From: Synechococcus sp. WH 8109
Lineage (GTDB): Bacteria; Cyanobacteriota; Cyanobacteriia; PCC-6307; Cyanobiaceae
Length of the DNA stretch: 64,000 nt
NCBI RefSeq assembly: GCF_000161795.2
Contig: NZ_CP006882.1
Location: 558,001 to 622,000 of the forward strand
Reading direction: 5' to 3'
Shown here piece after piece: positions 53,085 to 62,157 of the stretch. The translations under genes were made by a program, and so were the position numbers. Each line of letters opens with the position of its first letter. Position 1 is the stretch's first letter. Under the pieces are notes generated by a model. It was given only the letters and a program-made list of their open reading frames with translations. It was not told the origin of the DNA and searched no databases.

Positions 53085-54066
53085 GGGAGGCCTGGGAGCG
53101 GGCCCCCAATTGGGTAACAATCTGGCCGGCGCAGAGGGCTCCGAGCTCGCCACAGCGGTCCAGTGACTCGCCCTGGGTGAAGCCATGCAGAAATCCCCCG
53201 GCATAGAGGTCGCCTGCTCCCGTGGTGTCCACCAGATCTCCCAGGCCAAAGATGCCGATATCCCAGCGCTGGTCTCCACTCAGCACAACGGACCCCTTGG
53301 CACCACGGGTGATCGCAATCACTGAGCAGCAGCCGCGCACCCGCTCGAGGGCCTGGTCGAAATCGTCGGTCTCGTAGAGCGACTGAATTTCAACGTCATT
53401 GGCGAACAGCACGTCGACGTGGCCATTCACTAGCTCGAGAAAACTCGCTCTGTGCCGATCCACACAGAAGCCATCGGAGAGGGAAAGAGCCACCTTTCCG
53501 CCTGCTTCACGGCAGGCTTCGGCGGCGGCGATGAAGGCACGTTTGGCGGCTGGACTGTCCCAGAGGTAGCCCTCCAGGTAAAGCACCTTGGCCTGCTTGA
53601 CCATGGAGAGGTCGAGATCCTCGGGCTCCAGTTGTGTGGAAGCTCCCAGGAAGGTGCACATGGTGCGCTCGGCATCGGGCGTGACGTAAATCAGGCAGCG
53701 CGCTGTTGTGGCTCCACTGGTGGCTGCTGGGGTCTCAAAGCATGCCCCAACGGCCCGGATGTCGTGGCTGAAAATGTTGCCGAGCTGGTCGTCCCGGACG
53801 CGGCCGATGAAACCAGCGCGACCGCCGAGCTGCGCGATGCCCACCATCGTGTTGGCGACCGATCCACCGGAGGTCTCGAGGCCCGTTCCACTGGCCTTGT
53901 AGAGAGCTTCGGCTTGTTGTTCATCGATTAGCGCCATGCCCCCTTTCTGGAGGCCGTGTTCAGCGATGAAACCGTCGTCCGTCTGCACCAGAACATCAAC
54001 GATGGCGTTGCCGATGCCAACGACATCGAGACTGCAGTCGCTGGGGAAACGGGTCTCTGATGACAT
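53053..54066 (-). CDS. PfkB family sugar/adenosine kinase
   Basis: The product is 337 residues with PfkB signature 1 region GGSVANTMVGIAQLGGRAGF (about 67-86) and signature 2 DTTGAGDLYAGGFLHGF (about 281-297), containing the catalytic Asp. The N-terminus DVVGIGNAIVDVLVQ and CEVE-like spacing resemble the adenosine-kinase branch. It is 40 nt downstream of purA, which supports a purine nucleoside role, but substrates of this branch are often mis-assigned. ATG 54066 is the only good start. Confidence 0.9.
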   Translation of the reverse strand: MSSETRFPSDCSLDVVGIGNAIVDVLVQTDDGFIAEHGLQKGGMALIDEQQAEALYKASGTGLETSGGSVANTMVGIAQLGGRAGFIGRVRDDQLGNIFSHDIRAVGACFETPAATSGATTARCLIYVTPDAERTMCTFLGASTQLEPEDLDLSMVKQAKVLYLEGYLWDSPAAKRAFIAAAEACREAGGKVALSLSDGFCVDRHRASFLELVNGHVDVLFANDVEIQSLYETDDFDQALERVRGCCSVIAITRGAKGSVVLSGDQRWDIGIFGLGDLVDTTGAGDLYAGGFLHGFTQGESLDRCGELGALCAGQIVTQLGARSQASLKLLAETHLN

Positions 54067-54106
54067 CGGGGCGTGGAAGCAGCCCCGAAGTATGAACGTC
54101 AGCGGC

Positions 54107-55426
54107 TCAGGCGCTCAACAGGGCCCGCTTGGGGCCATGGATCGGATCTTCGACAACGATGGTCTGATCACGGCTGGCCCCCAGGGAGACAATGGCGATC
54201 GGCACTTCCATCAGATCGGCGAGGAAGCGCAGGTAATCCATGGCTGGCTTGGGGAGATCCTTAAGGCTCCGGCATTCCTCGGTGGAGCATTGCCAGCCAG
54301 GCAGTGTTTCGAAGATGGGTTTGCACTGGGCGAAGTCATCGGCACTGCTTGGGAAGTGCTCGATTCGCTCGCCGTTGAGTTCATAGGCCACGCAGACCTG
54401 AATTTCGTCCAGTTCGTCCAGCACATCCAGCTTGGTCACGGCCAGACAGTCCAAGCCGTTGACCTGCACGGCGTAGCGACCGATCACGCCGTCAAACCAG
54501 CCACAGCGCCTCTGGCGGCCAGTGGTGGTACCGAATTCACCCCCCCGCTCCGTGAGCTGGTCATTCAGGCTTCCGCTCAGCTCAGTGGGGAAGGGGCCTT
54601 CCCCCACGCGGGTGGTGTAGGCCTTGGCAACGCCGATGACGCGGTCAATCAGGGTTGGGCCGACGCCTGCACCGATGCAGGCCCCGCCGGAAACGGGATT
54701 GGAGGAAGTGACGTAGGGGTAGGTGCCGTGGTCCAGGTCCAACAGCGTGCCCTGGGCACCTTCGAACAGGATGTTCTTGCGATCTCGCGCTGCCTGATGA
54801 ATCGTCTGGGTGCACTCCACCACGTGGGGGGCGAGGCGCTTGCCGTATCTCAGATACTCCTGGATGACGTCTTCGGCGTTCAGGGGCGCAACGCCGTAAA
54901 TGGTTTGAAGAAGTTCGTTCTTCTCCTGAAGTGGGCCTTCAAGGCGATCCCTCAGCCGCTGTTCGTCCAGCAGGTCGATGACACGGATGCCACTGCGCTG
55001 CGACTTGTCGGCGTAGGTGGGGCCGATTCCACGGCCTGTGGTTCCGATCCGTCGTGCTCCCCGCTGCTTCTCCATGGCCTGGTCGAGCAGGCGGTGGTAA
55101 GGCATCGTCACGTGGGCAGTTGATGCCAGGCGAAGCCCTGAAATATCAATATCGTTGGCGATGAGCATGTCCAGCTCACCGAGCATCACCTTGGGATCCA
55201 CCACCGTGCCGGATCCGATCAGACAGATCGTGTCGGGATAGAGGATTCCAGAGGGAATCAGGTGCAGCTTGAGCACACGATCGTCAACAACAATCGTGTG
55301 GCCTGCATTCACACCACCCTGATAGCGGACCACCACATCGGCGGAGCGGCTTAGGAGATCGGTGATCTTTCCCTTTCCCTCGTCACCCCACTGCGCTCCG
55401 ATGACGACAACGTTGGCCAAGAACAC
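54107..55426 (-). CDS. purA: Adenylosuccinate synthetase
   Basis: PurA makes adenylosuccinate from IMP and aspartate using GTP. The 439-residue product starts [20 protein letters not shown] (phosphate-binding loop, about 6-25), then [11 protein letters not shown] (about 36), [17 protein letters not shown] (about 130-146) and [20 protein letters not shown] (about 221-240). Length is normal. The start is GTG 55426; TTG 55420 is also possible. It lies between psb27 and the PfkB kinase on the same strand. Confidence 0.96.
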   Translation of the reverse strand: MFLANVVVIGAQWGDEGKGKITDLLSRSADVVVRYQGGVNAGHTIVVDDRVLKLHLIPSGILYPDTICLIGSGTVVDPKVMLGELDMLIANDIDISGLRLASTAHVTMPYHRLLDQAMEKQRGARRIGTTGRGIGPTYADKSQRSGIRVIDLLDEQRLRDRLEGPLQEKNELLQTIYGVAPLNAEDVIQEYLRYGKRLAPHVVECTQTIHQAARDRKNILFEGAQGTLLDLDHGTYPYVTSSNPVSGGACIGAGVGPTLIDRVIGVAKAYTTRVGEGPFPTELSGSLNDQLTERGGEFGTTTGRQRRCGWFDGVIGRYAVQVNGLDCLAVTKLDVLDELDEIQVCVAYELNGERIEHFPSSADDFAQCKPIFETLPGWQCSTEECRSLKDLPKPAMDYLRFLADLMEVPIAIVSLGASRDQTIVVEDPIHGPKRALLSA

Positions 55427-55512
55427 GGCGGCCCGAAGCCGCAGATCTGCACAATCCGCGAGTATCTCAGATCTCGGGTGGCCTCGTCAAAACCGAGCCT
55501 ATTTCGGGAGGC

Positions 55513-55956
55513 TCAGCTGCCCCGGACCACTGATTTCTCGGCCTTGTTGAGTTCCTTGGCGATGCGGTCATGCAGCGCTTCCGGCAGGGGGCGATTGGCA
55601 TAGGAGGCGTAATGACCAGCCAGCGAATTCAGTGCGGTCTGCATCGTGGTGAAGGAGCTGAGTCCGTTCACACGGGGCTGGGGCCGATAACGGGACATGT
55701 AGTCGTTGATCAGGGCCCGGGCGTCGGCTTCAACTTCGGCGTGGGTGGGATCGTCCTGAGGCAGGTCGATCACCGTCAGCAGAGTGCGGGAGACCGCCAC
55801 GGTGTCTTCCACGTAGTCACCGCTCAGACGAGCTTCAGCGTCCCCACTGCAGGCCGTCAGGAGAAGGCATAACCCGAGTCCAAGGGCTACGGCGGCCCGG
55901 CTGAGGGGGCGAAGCAGGCGTGTCAGTGCGGAGAGCATGAAACCCTTCAGTGTCAT
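55513..55956 (-). CDS. psb27: Photosystem II assembly lipoprotein Psb27
   Basis: Psb27 binds CP43 on the lumenal side during photosystem II assembly and repair. The 147-residue product has a long signal with a lipobox (LLLTACSG, Cys about residue 36), then a four-helix domain: DYVEDTVAVSRTLLTVIDLP, EVEADARALINDYMSRYRPQ and FTTMQTALNSLAGHYASYAN. ATG 55956 or ATG 55938 could start it. It lies 6 nt downstream of proS, an unusual partner that suggests shared transcription. Confidence 0.93.
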   Translation of the reverse strand: MTLKGFMLSALTRLLRPLSRAAVALGLGLCLLLTACSGDAEARLSGDYVEDTVAVSRTLLTVIDLPQDDPTHAEVEADARALINDYMSRYRPQPRVNGLSSFTTMQTALNSLAGHYASYANRPLPEALHDRIAKELNKAEKSVVRGS

Positions 55957-55962
55957 TCAACT

Positions 55963-57744
55963 CTAGGGGTGGAGTGCCTTGATCAGGCAGGTCACAGCCT
56001 CAGCGTGGGGAAGCTTTTGCACCTCGCGGCTGCTGCGGCACACCAGTTCAACGGTGCCCTCGCTGGCGTCGCGTCCCACCACGATCCGCCAAGGGATGCC
56101 GATCAGATCCGCGTCTTTGAATTTGACGCCGGCGCGTTCCTTGCGGTCGTCGAGGAGCACATCGACGCCTGCAGCTTGAAGCTCCGCGTAGAGCGCTTCC
56201 CCTAGCTGGGCCTGGATGTCATCTTGAATGTTGGCAACAACCACGATGGCTTCAAAAGGGGCGATGGCGGTCGGCCAGCAGATGCCGCTGTCGTCGTGGT
56301 GCTGTTCGACAGCCGCCTGCGCCAGCCTGGAAACGCCGATTCCGTAGCAACCCATCCAGAACGGTTCGGTCTTGCCGTTCTCGTTGGTGAAACGGCTCTC
56401 CATGGCCTGGGAATATTTCCGGCCCAGCTGAAAAATGTGGCCGACTTCGATGCCTCTTTTTTCCGTCAGTCGTGATTTCGGGTTGTGTTGGCAGACGTCG
56501 CCTGCCCGTGCATTACGCAGATCCAGCCTGGTCGGCTTCTGCCCAATGGCGGTCCAGCTGGTATTGAAACGGTGCAGATCGGGCTTGTTGGCGCCACAGA
56601 TGAAGCTGCCGAGTTCGCTGGCGGTTGCATCAGCCAGACGCAGGAATGTTGGCTCCCAGGTCTTGGCTCCCTGCAGGACGTCATCGGAGAGGTCGGGCCC
56701 GATCGATCCAAAGGGGAGCGGATCAATCTGCTGGCGGTTGTTGTCCTGTGGTGTGATCGGGCTGCAATCGAGAACACCCTTGTTGAGGGTTTGGCTGACC
56801 GCGTTCACGACCTTGGTGGGATTGAGCTCCTGGTCACCACGGAGGCTCACCAAAAGCGGTTGGAGGGTCTCATCGTCCAGGGTCGCCACGAAGAGCAGCA
56901 CCTTCACTACCTGGCTCGGATCCCAGCCTTTGGCGTTGCAGAGGCTTTCGATGCTGCCCAAGCCAGGGGTTGGAATCGATTCCTCCGGGCCGTCGGGAAG
57001 AGGAGATGCGGCGGATGGGATCGAAACAGCCTTCTCTTGGTTGGCGGCGTATTGGCCGTCATCGCTGATCAGGATCAGGTCTTCACCGGCATCTGCTGTC
57101 ACCATGAACTCTTGGGAGGCGGCGCCGCCGATCGCTCCGCTATCGGCATCGACAGGGACGGCATCCAGGCCACAACGTTCAAATATGCGGCGGTAGGCCT
57201 GATCCATGGCGCCGTAGGTCTCGCGAAGATCCGCTTCGCTGGCATGGAAGGAGTACGCGTCCTTCATGATGAATTCGCGGCCTCGCATCAGGCCAAAGCG
57301 GGGACGGATCTCGTCGCGAAATTTGGTCTGGATCTGATAAAGGTTCACCGGGAGCTGCCGGTATGACCTCAGCAGCTCGCCCGCCAGGCTCGTGATCACC
57401 TCTTCATGGGTTGGACCAATCCCCAGTTCTCTGCCCTGGCGGTCTTCGAGGTGGAACATGATCCCCTCGCCAGCGGTGTAGCCCTGCCAACGCCCGCTTT
57501 TCTGCCAGAGCTCAGCAGGGTGCAGCTGCGGCAGCAGGGTTTCCTGAGCGCCTGCGCGGTTCATCTCCTCGCGGACCACGGCGGTGATCTTTTGCAGCAC
57601 CCTCCACATCAAGGGGAGGTAGGCGTAGATCCCCGATCCAACACGACGGATATACCCGGCTCTGAGAAGCAACTGATGCGAAGTGATCTCCGCTTCGGCG
57701 GGAATATCCCGAAGCGTCACCAGCAGCAGGCGGGAGACGCGCAT
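55963..57744 (-). CDS. proS: Prolyl-tRNA synthetase
   Basis: ProRS charges tRNA-Pro. The 593-residue product is the long bacterial form with class II motif 1 (VGSGIYAYLPLMWRVLQKIT, about 36-55), motif 2 region FRDEIRPRFGLMRGREFIMK (about 144), an inserted YbaK-like editing domain (about 220-380), and the C-terminal anticodon-binding domain. ATG 57744 (MRVSRLLLVTL) is preferred over TTG 57756. psb27 follows 6 nt downstream. Confidence 0.96.
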   Translation of the reverse strand: MRVSRLLLVTLRDIPAEAEITSHQLLLRAGYIRRVGSGIYAYLPLMWRVLQKITAVVREEMNRAGAQETLLPQLHPAELWQKSGRWQGYTAGEGIMFHLEDRQGRELGIGPTHEEVITSLAGELLRSYRQLPVNLYQIQTKFRDEIRPRFGLMRGREFIMKDAYSFHASEADLRETYGAMDQAYRRIFERCGLDAVPVDADSGAIGGAASQEFMVTADAGEDLILISDDGQYAANQEKAVSIPSAASPLPDGPEESIPTPGLGSIESLCNAKGWDPSQVVKVLLFVATLDDETLQPLLVSLRGDQELNPTKVVNAVSQTLNKGVLDCSPITPQDNNRQQIDPLPFGSIGPDLSDDVLQGAKTWEPTFLRLADATASELGSFICGANKPDLHRFNTSWTAIGQKPTRLDLRNARAGDVCQHNPKSRLTEKRGIEVGHIFQLGRKYSQAMESRFTNENGKTEPFWMGCYGIGVSRLAQAAVEQHHDDSGICWPTAIAPFEAIVVVANIQDDIQAQLGEALYAELQAAGVDVLLDDRKERAGVKFKDADLIGIPWRIVVGRDASEGTVELVCRSSREVQKLPHAEAVTCLIKALHP

Positions 57745-57891
57745 CAATCGCAACAAAACGGAATTCGGAAGTTATCACCGCTTCGGATGCATGCCGATCG
57801 CGGAAGTGTCTGTTTTGCCGGAATTCCTCTGTGCGCCCTGAGTCTCGGCTGCTACCGTCCAACTCAATCCAGACTGTCCTAGGCCCGTCTC

Positions 57892-58353
57892 ATGTTTCCT
57901 CGGTCTGTTGAATCTGTGGCGACAAGCGTTCAACAAGTGACCGAACTTTCGATAGATCCGGCCCATGCATCAGCCCAGGCTGAGGCCCTGGTGGGAATCG
58001 ACGATGTTCAGAAATCCCTGAACCGCTCCCGCGCTTCGGTTTATCGCTACACCAACACAGACCCCCGCAACCTCAACCCTCCGTTCAACCCCCGCAAGCT
58101 GAATTCGGAGTACCGCAGCGATCAGAAAGATCCGCTGATGTTCCACCCCAATGAGGTGGCGCGTTTCGCCAAAGATGTTCTCCGCATCAAAGAAGTCACT
58201 GTTGAGGTTCTGAACTCTCCTTCAACGGCGACGCAGCAAATCCTGGGATCGATCCTTGAGGAGCTCCGACTTATCCGAACCCATCTTGAGGGGAGTGGGG
58301 CATCACCCTCTGATCTGAGTGCACGTCTCGAGCAGGAGCGGCCAGCCGCTTAA
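57892..58353 (+). CDS. Conserved cyanobacterial protein with HTH-like segment
   Basis: The product is 153 residues, soluble. It contains ALVGIDDVQKSLNRSRASVY (about 32-51), which fits a helix-turn-helix, then RYTNTDPRNLNPPFNPRKLN, a polar PNEVARFAKDVLRIKEVTVE and a helical C-terminus (QILGSILEELRLIRTHL). Similar proteins are sometimes labelled resolvase in databases, but no recombinase catalytic Ser motif is visible. It could be a small DNA-binding regulator. It is divergent from proS with a 147-nt gap. Confidence 0.78.
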   Translation: MFPRSVESVATSVQQVTELSIDPAHASAQAEALVGIDDVQKSLNRSRASVYRYTNTDPRNLNPPFNPRKLNSEYRSDQKDPLMFHPNEVARFAKDVLRIKEVTVEVLNSPSTATQQILGSILEELRLIRTHLEGSGASPSDLSARLEQERPAA

Positions 58354-58440
58354 TGATTGGTGCGTCCTGCTTTTGGCAGTGACAGAATGGGTTGAACAAC
58401 GTTTTGATCGAAAGAGGGAGCCTTTTGAACTCCCCGTTTT

Positions 58441-58701
58441 ATGGCCTCAGATGTTCTCCACCCGTCTCACGACGACGCCATCGCGTCTTCTGAGGCGGAT
58501 GAGCCGTTCAGTCGTCGCGCCTCGTTGACGGCCATCAAAGGACTGCTGATTGCTGTTGTCAGCTTCAGCGCTCCCCTTGTGGCTGTGATCACGGACCGAA
58601 CCTTCCCTTCTCCGCGACTGATCCCCACCGCCTCGGATCGGCATGGATCTCCATCAGCTCCCCCCGTCACCTTCGCCAGGTTTGGTGAATCTCATCGTTG
58701 A
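58441..58701 (+). CDS. Possible small membrane protein upstream of the second pyrophosphatase
   Basis: The 86-residue frame from ATG 58441 has one hydrophobic segment (AIKGLLIAVVSFSAPLVAVI, about 31-50) and a Pro/Ser/Arg-rich end. It overlaps the start of the second pyrophosphatase gene by 59 nt. Composition is acceptable for a membrane protein, but nothing identifies it. Confidence 0.42.
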   Translation: MASDVLHPSHDDAIASSEADEPFSRRASLTAIKGLLIAVVSFSAPLVAVITDRTFPSPRLIPTASDRHGSPSAPPVTFARFGESHR

Positions 58702-59150
58702 GATTCCGCAGAAGCAGAAATAAATACGAGTACTCCGCCGAAGTCGGCGTGATGGTTCTCGATCGGGTGATGCACTCCTCGGGACGTTACCCGTTCGATT
58801 ACGGCTTCATCCCCAACACGCTGGCGGAGGATGGATCTCCTCTCGACGCCATGGTGATCATGGCTGAACCCACGTTCGCTGGTTGCCTGATCAAGGCTCG
58901 CCCCATCGGCGTGTTGGACCTCTACGACCGGGATGTTTACGACGGGAAGATTCTTTGCGTTCCAGACGCAGACCCCCGTCAGGACGAGATCCGCAGCATT
59001 CGTCAGATCGCTGCATCCCAGCTGGAGGATGTCGCGGAATTCTTCAGGACTTACCGCACGTTGCAGGGCAGCGTCGTATCGATTGATGGATGGCGCGACC
59101 TCGATGCGGTTCAGCCGTTGCTTGATTCCTGCATCAATGCAGCCGATTGA
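58643..59150 (+). CDS. Second inorganic pyrophosphatase-like gene, +1 frameshift near its start
   Basis: Two frames combine to one family I PPase. From ATG 58643 the first 26 codons (MDLHQLPPSP, then GLVNLIVEIPQKQK) end at TAA 58721. One frame over, NKYEYSAEVG, then GRYPFDYGFIPNTLAEDG and GCLIKARPIGVLDLYDRDVY run to 59150. An extra A in AAA at 58718-58720 accounts for the break; AAT AAA TAC would read NKY. The active-site DxDPxD motif reads DGSPLD, so the second Asp is Ser. A TTG at 58698 is the first start in the downstream frame. It is a pseudogene, a sequence error, or a restarted protein. Confidence 0.8.
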
Positions 59151-59219
59151 TCTCAGGAAAGCGCCCCTTGATCAGGCCGGATGCTTGTAAGTTGGTGCGC
59201 ACTGAGATTTGCGGAACCC

Positions 59220-59579
59220 GTGCCCACCATCCGATTCGAGCAGGAAGGCCAGCAGGTTGGTTGCATCGAGGGCGCAAATCTGCGTAAGGCTGCACTTGAC
59301 GCAGGCGTCAATCCCTACAAGAGTCTCAACAACCTCAACAACTGCAGCGGTGTTGGTCAATGCGGCACCTGCGTGATGGAGGTGCTGGAAGGGCAGGCCA
59401 ATCTTTCCCCCCGCAGCGACGTTGAAGAGGTCTATCTTGCCGACCGACCTGCAAACTTCCGCCTGAGCTGCCGCACCACCGTGAATGGCGATGTCACCGT
59501 TCGCACCCGTCCCGCTGAAGGCGTGGGCCGCGGCTCCAACAGCCTCGTTGGTGCGATCAAATCCCTTTTCGGCCGCTGA
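59220..59579 (+). CDS. 2Fe-2S ferredoxin (plant type, extended)
   Basis: The product is 119 residues with the cluster motif NNCSGVGQCGTCVMEV (CxxxxxCxxC, about 42-57) and a fourth Cys in RLSCRTTV (about 83). The fold is the beta-grasp of plant-type ferredoxins, but the spacing and the C-terminal tail (RTRPAEGVGRGSN) differ from the main photosynthetic ferredoxin PetF, so a specialised partner is likely. GTG 59220 (PTIRFEQEGQQ) is chosen. The Spx/ArsC-like gene starts 3 nt after its stop. Confidence 0.92.
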   Translation: MPTIRFEQEGQQVGCIEGANLRKAALDAGVNPYKSLNNLNNCSGVGQCGTCVMEVLEGQANLSPRSDVEEVYLADRPANFRLSCRTTVNGDVTVRTRPAEGVGRGSNSLVGAIKSLFGR

Positions 59580-59582
59580 ATC

Positions 59583-59945
59583 TTGGCCGGAACTCTCGCG
59601 GTATACAGCTACAACCGCTGCGGTACCTGTCGAAAGGCTTTGGCGTGGCTCAATGAGCGAGGTATTGCCCATAAAGTGCACGACATCACCTTGACTCCAC
59701 CGTCAAAGGAGATGTTGGTGGCCGCTCACCAATCTCTCGGTGACAGGAAGCTGTTGTTTAACACCAGCGGCCAAAGCTATCGAGCCATGGGCGCGGAGGC
59801 AGTGAAGGCTCTTACGGATGACGAGGCTCTCGAGGCCTTGGCCGCCGATGGGAAATTGATCAAACGTCCGTTCGTGGAGGTAAATTCCTCCACTTACCTC
59901 ACCGGCTTCAAGCCTGATCTTTGGGAGTCGGCATTCCAGGGTTGA
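59583..59945 (+). CDS. Spx/ArsC family protein
   Basis: The product is 120 residues with a thioredoxin-like CxxC site (YSYNRCGTCRKALAWL, about 8-23) and LTPPSKEMLVAAHQS, LIKRPFVEVNSSTYLTGFK segments typical of the ArsC/Spx/YffB group. It may be an arsenate-reductase-like protein or a thiol-redox regulator. The start is TTG 59583, the first start after an in-frame TGA, 3 nt downstream of the ferredoxin. The 3' end overlaps the 501-residue gene on the other strand by 38 nt. Confidence 0.87.
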   Translation: MAGTLAVYSYNRCGTCRKALAWLNERGIAHKVHDITLTPPSKEMLVAAHQSLGDRKLLFNTSGQSYRAMGAEAVKALTDDEALEALAADGKLIKRPFVEVNSSTYLTGFKPDLWESAFQG

Positions 59946-61413
59946 AGTTCAAGCCATCTAATTCGCTGATCAGGGCGTCCACATCGTCTTGGTCGCGGAT
60001 CTGACGGAAGCTTGAGCGTTTGATCTCTTCCAGGAGGGCAACCAGCAGATCCTGGCTGCGGCTCAGGACAGGCCCCTGTTCCAGGGTGTGAGCCAGCTCC
60101 TCCCAGAGCCGATCCAAAGCCTCGGATCCAAGCGATTCCAGAACAGAGTCCCGCTGACCGATGCGGTTTCCGGCTCCCTTGGACAGGTCGAGCACGGAAG
60201 TCACCATGCTTTCAGCCAGCTGGCGGCTGAATTCCGATTCGGCATTTTGCAGTCCAGGAAGCCGCCGCAGGGCATCCGGCACCACGTTCCGGTCCAAGCT
60301 CTGCTGCACCAGATGGCTGATGACGGCTTGCAGTTGCGGTCGCATGGCCGGGCCAATGCGGGTGAGCAGAAGGGGAAGCCACAACCGCAGCAGCTCGATC
60401 ACCTCCCGCTCATCGTTCAGATCACTGCTCTGGTAGCTGCAGAGTCCGCGAACCCTCTCCGGCAGCTGTGGTGATCGGATCAGTTGCTGCAGAGCATCGA
60501 CAACCCTGACGGCAATCACTTCAAACAGCTCCACAGCCAACAGGGCCACCACGCCGCGGCTGATCACGGCACGAAGCGGTTCGAGTTGCAGTAGGCCGGC
60601 TCCGCAAAGCCTTTCTGTGATCGGAACCACCCTGAGCCAGCGCGCAAACGGCAGCAGCAGGGGCAGGTCGATCCAGCGGCGTAACAGGGCATCGCGCCAG
60701 AAGATCGCCGGATAGCGCTGTTTCAGGCGCCAGGCACGCAGAAGAATGTCGAGCAGAAACAGCAGTTGAAATGGCGTGTCGATGCGCCAGCTCAAATCGC
60801 TGGGGCGCCCGTTTTCATCGATGCTTCGCCAGTAGTTGCTTTCCACCAGCGGAAGGATCTGCTGGCTCCAGAACTGACGCTCCTGGCTCCAGGGGGAGCG
60901 TTCCAGATGCTCGGGGCTCAGGAGAAGGTTGGCGGAGTCACGGGCTGATTCCAGGCCGGTGCGAGCGCGCAGTCGGTTCTTGAATTTTTCAAGCGCGCCG
61001 GTTTGGCCTGAACTGATGAACGGGTTGCTGTCCATCAGCGCTGTGGTGAGTACCACCTGGTGCTGCAGTAGATCGGTGCTTTCAGCCGTGCGCGAGCCGT
61101 TTTGCTGCAGGGCCCGATCCAGGGCGGTGTAGGCCTTGAGGTAAGTCTCGGTGTCGCGATGGGGTTCGATGCCTTTGAGGGGATCCAGCCATGGGGTGAT
61201 GTCCGGCAGCCAGGGCAGGGGAACCACCAGGGGAAGCGATGGCACCGGATAAAGATTGCGTTGCAGCCAGAAGTTGCGCAGGGGGATGTAGGTGAGGTCG
61301 ATGGCGACCCAGGTGAGATTGACTGCGGCGATAACAGCAATGGCCTGGTCCCACCGGCGCCAGCTGAACAGGCCGTGTTGGGGCTTGAGGGCTTGCCAGC
61401 GTGGACGGATCAT
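59908..61413 (-). CDS. Conserved cyanobacterial membrane protein of unknown function
   Basis: The product is 501 residues. A hydrophobic segment near the N-terminus (DQAIAVIAAVNLTWVAIDLT, about 22-41) is followed by two Pro-rich loop motifs (VPSLPLVVPLPWLPDITP), a middle with two more hydrophobic regions (FQLLFLLDILLRAW, LPLLLPFARWLRVV) and a long charged, helical C-terminus. This is possibly an ion-channel-like protein of the voltage-gated type, given the short hydrophobic pairs, but nothing diagnostic is visible. ATG 61413. The start lies 78 nt from the divergent lepB. Confidence 0.75.
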   Translation of the reverse strand: MIRPRWQALKPQHGLFSWRRWDQAIAVIAAVNLTWVAIDLTYIPLRNFWLQRNLYPVPSLPLVVPLPWLPDITPWLDPLKGIEPHRDTETYLKAYTALDRALQQNGSRTAESTDLLQHQVVLTTALMDSNPFISSGQTGALEKFKNRLRARTGLESARDSANLLLSPEHLERSPWSQERQFWSQQILPLVESNYWRSIDENGRPSDLSWRIDTPFQLLFLLDILLRAWRLKQRYPAIFWRDALLRRWIDLPLLLPFARWLRVVPITERLCGAGLLQLEPLRAVISRGVVALLAVELFEVIAVRVVDALQQLIRSPQLPERVRGLCSYQSSDLNDEREVIELLRLWLPLLLTRIGPAMRPQLQAVISHLVQQSLDRNVVPDALRRLPGLQNAESEFSRQLAESMVTSVLDLSKGAGNRIGQRDSVLESLGSEALDRLWEELAHTLEQGPVLSRSQDLLVALLEEIKRSSFRQIRDQDDVDALISELDGLNFNPGMPTPKDQA

Positions 61414-61491
61414 GGGGCCTGCAGGCTCCCCCTATCGTGGGTCGAAAGATTGAGCCTGCCCACATTGAACTCGGAGAGAGAACCTTCCGAT

Positions 61492-62157
61492 GTGAAGGGC
61501 AGAGTTAGCGCGATCTGGGAGTTCTGGGCCCCTTTTCTGTTCACGGTTTCGCTTTATCTCCTGCTTCGGCAGTTCGCTTTTGAAGCCCGCTACATCCCTT
61601 CGGGATCAATGCTGCCGGGTCTTCAGGTGGGCGACAAGTTGATCGTCGAGAAGCTGTCCTACCGCTCCCGACCTCCTCAGCGGGGAGAGATCGTTGTGTT
61701 TAATTCCCCCAGTGCCTTTGATCCCATCTGGAAATTGGAGGGGGGGCAACCCAATCCACTGAAGTGCGGCTTCGTCACCTTCCCGGGCATCAGCTGGGTT
61801 GTGGATCGTGTGCTGTTGCAGCGTTATCCCGAATGTGAGGCCTGGATCAAACGGGTGGTGGGTGTCCCTGGTGATGTCGTGGAGGTGAACAGCCGTGGTG
61901 CCGTGAGCATCAACGGCACGGCCTTTAACGAGCCTTACGTCACCAACTTCTGCTCTGATCGCGACGGAATGATTGGCTGCAAGGGCCTCTATGCCGTGGT
62001 CCCCGAAGGCAACGTTGTTGTCCTGGGCGACAACCGCCGCAACAGCCAGGACGCCCGTCGTTGGCCAGGCGGCCCGTTTTTGCCAGACGGTCAGATCATT
62101 GGCCGTGCCGTCTTCCGCTTCTGGCCCCCTTCGCGCATCGGTTCGCTCAGCAACTGA
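61492..62157 (+). CDS. lepB: Signal peptidase I
   Basis: LepB removes N-terminal signal peptides from exported and thylakoid proteins. The product of about 221 residues has one N-terminal membrane helix (APFLFTVSLYLLLRQFAFEA, about 12-31), the catalytic Ser motif YIPSGSMLPGLQVGDKL (about 33-49), the Lys motif IKRVVGVPGDVVEV (about 122-135) and GDNRRNSQDARRWG-type box (GDNRRNSQDAR, about 180). Starts are GTG 61492 (chosen) or TTG 61465. It overlaps the end of the dihydroorotase-like gene by 11 nt. Confidence 0.93.
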   Translation: MKGRVSAIWEFWAPFLFTVSLYLLLRQFAFEARYIPSGSMLPGLQVGDKLIVEKLSYRSRPPQRGEIVVFNSPSAFDPIWKLEGGQPNPLKCGFVTFPGISWVVDRVLLQRYPECEAWIKRVVGVPGDVVEVNSRGAVSINGTAFNEPYVTNFCSDRDGMIGCKGLYAVVPEGNVVVLGDNRRNSQDARRWPGGPFLPDGQIIGRAVFRFWPPSRIGSLSN

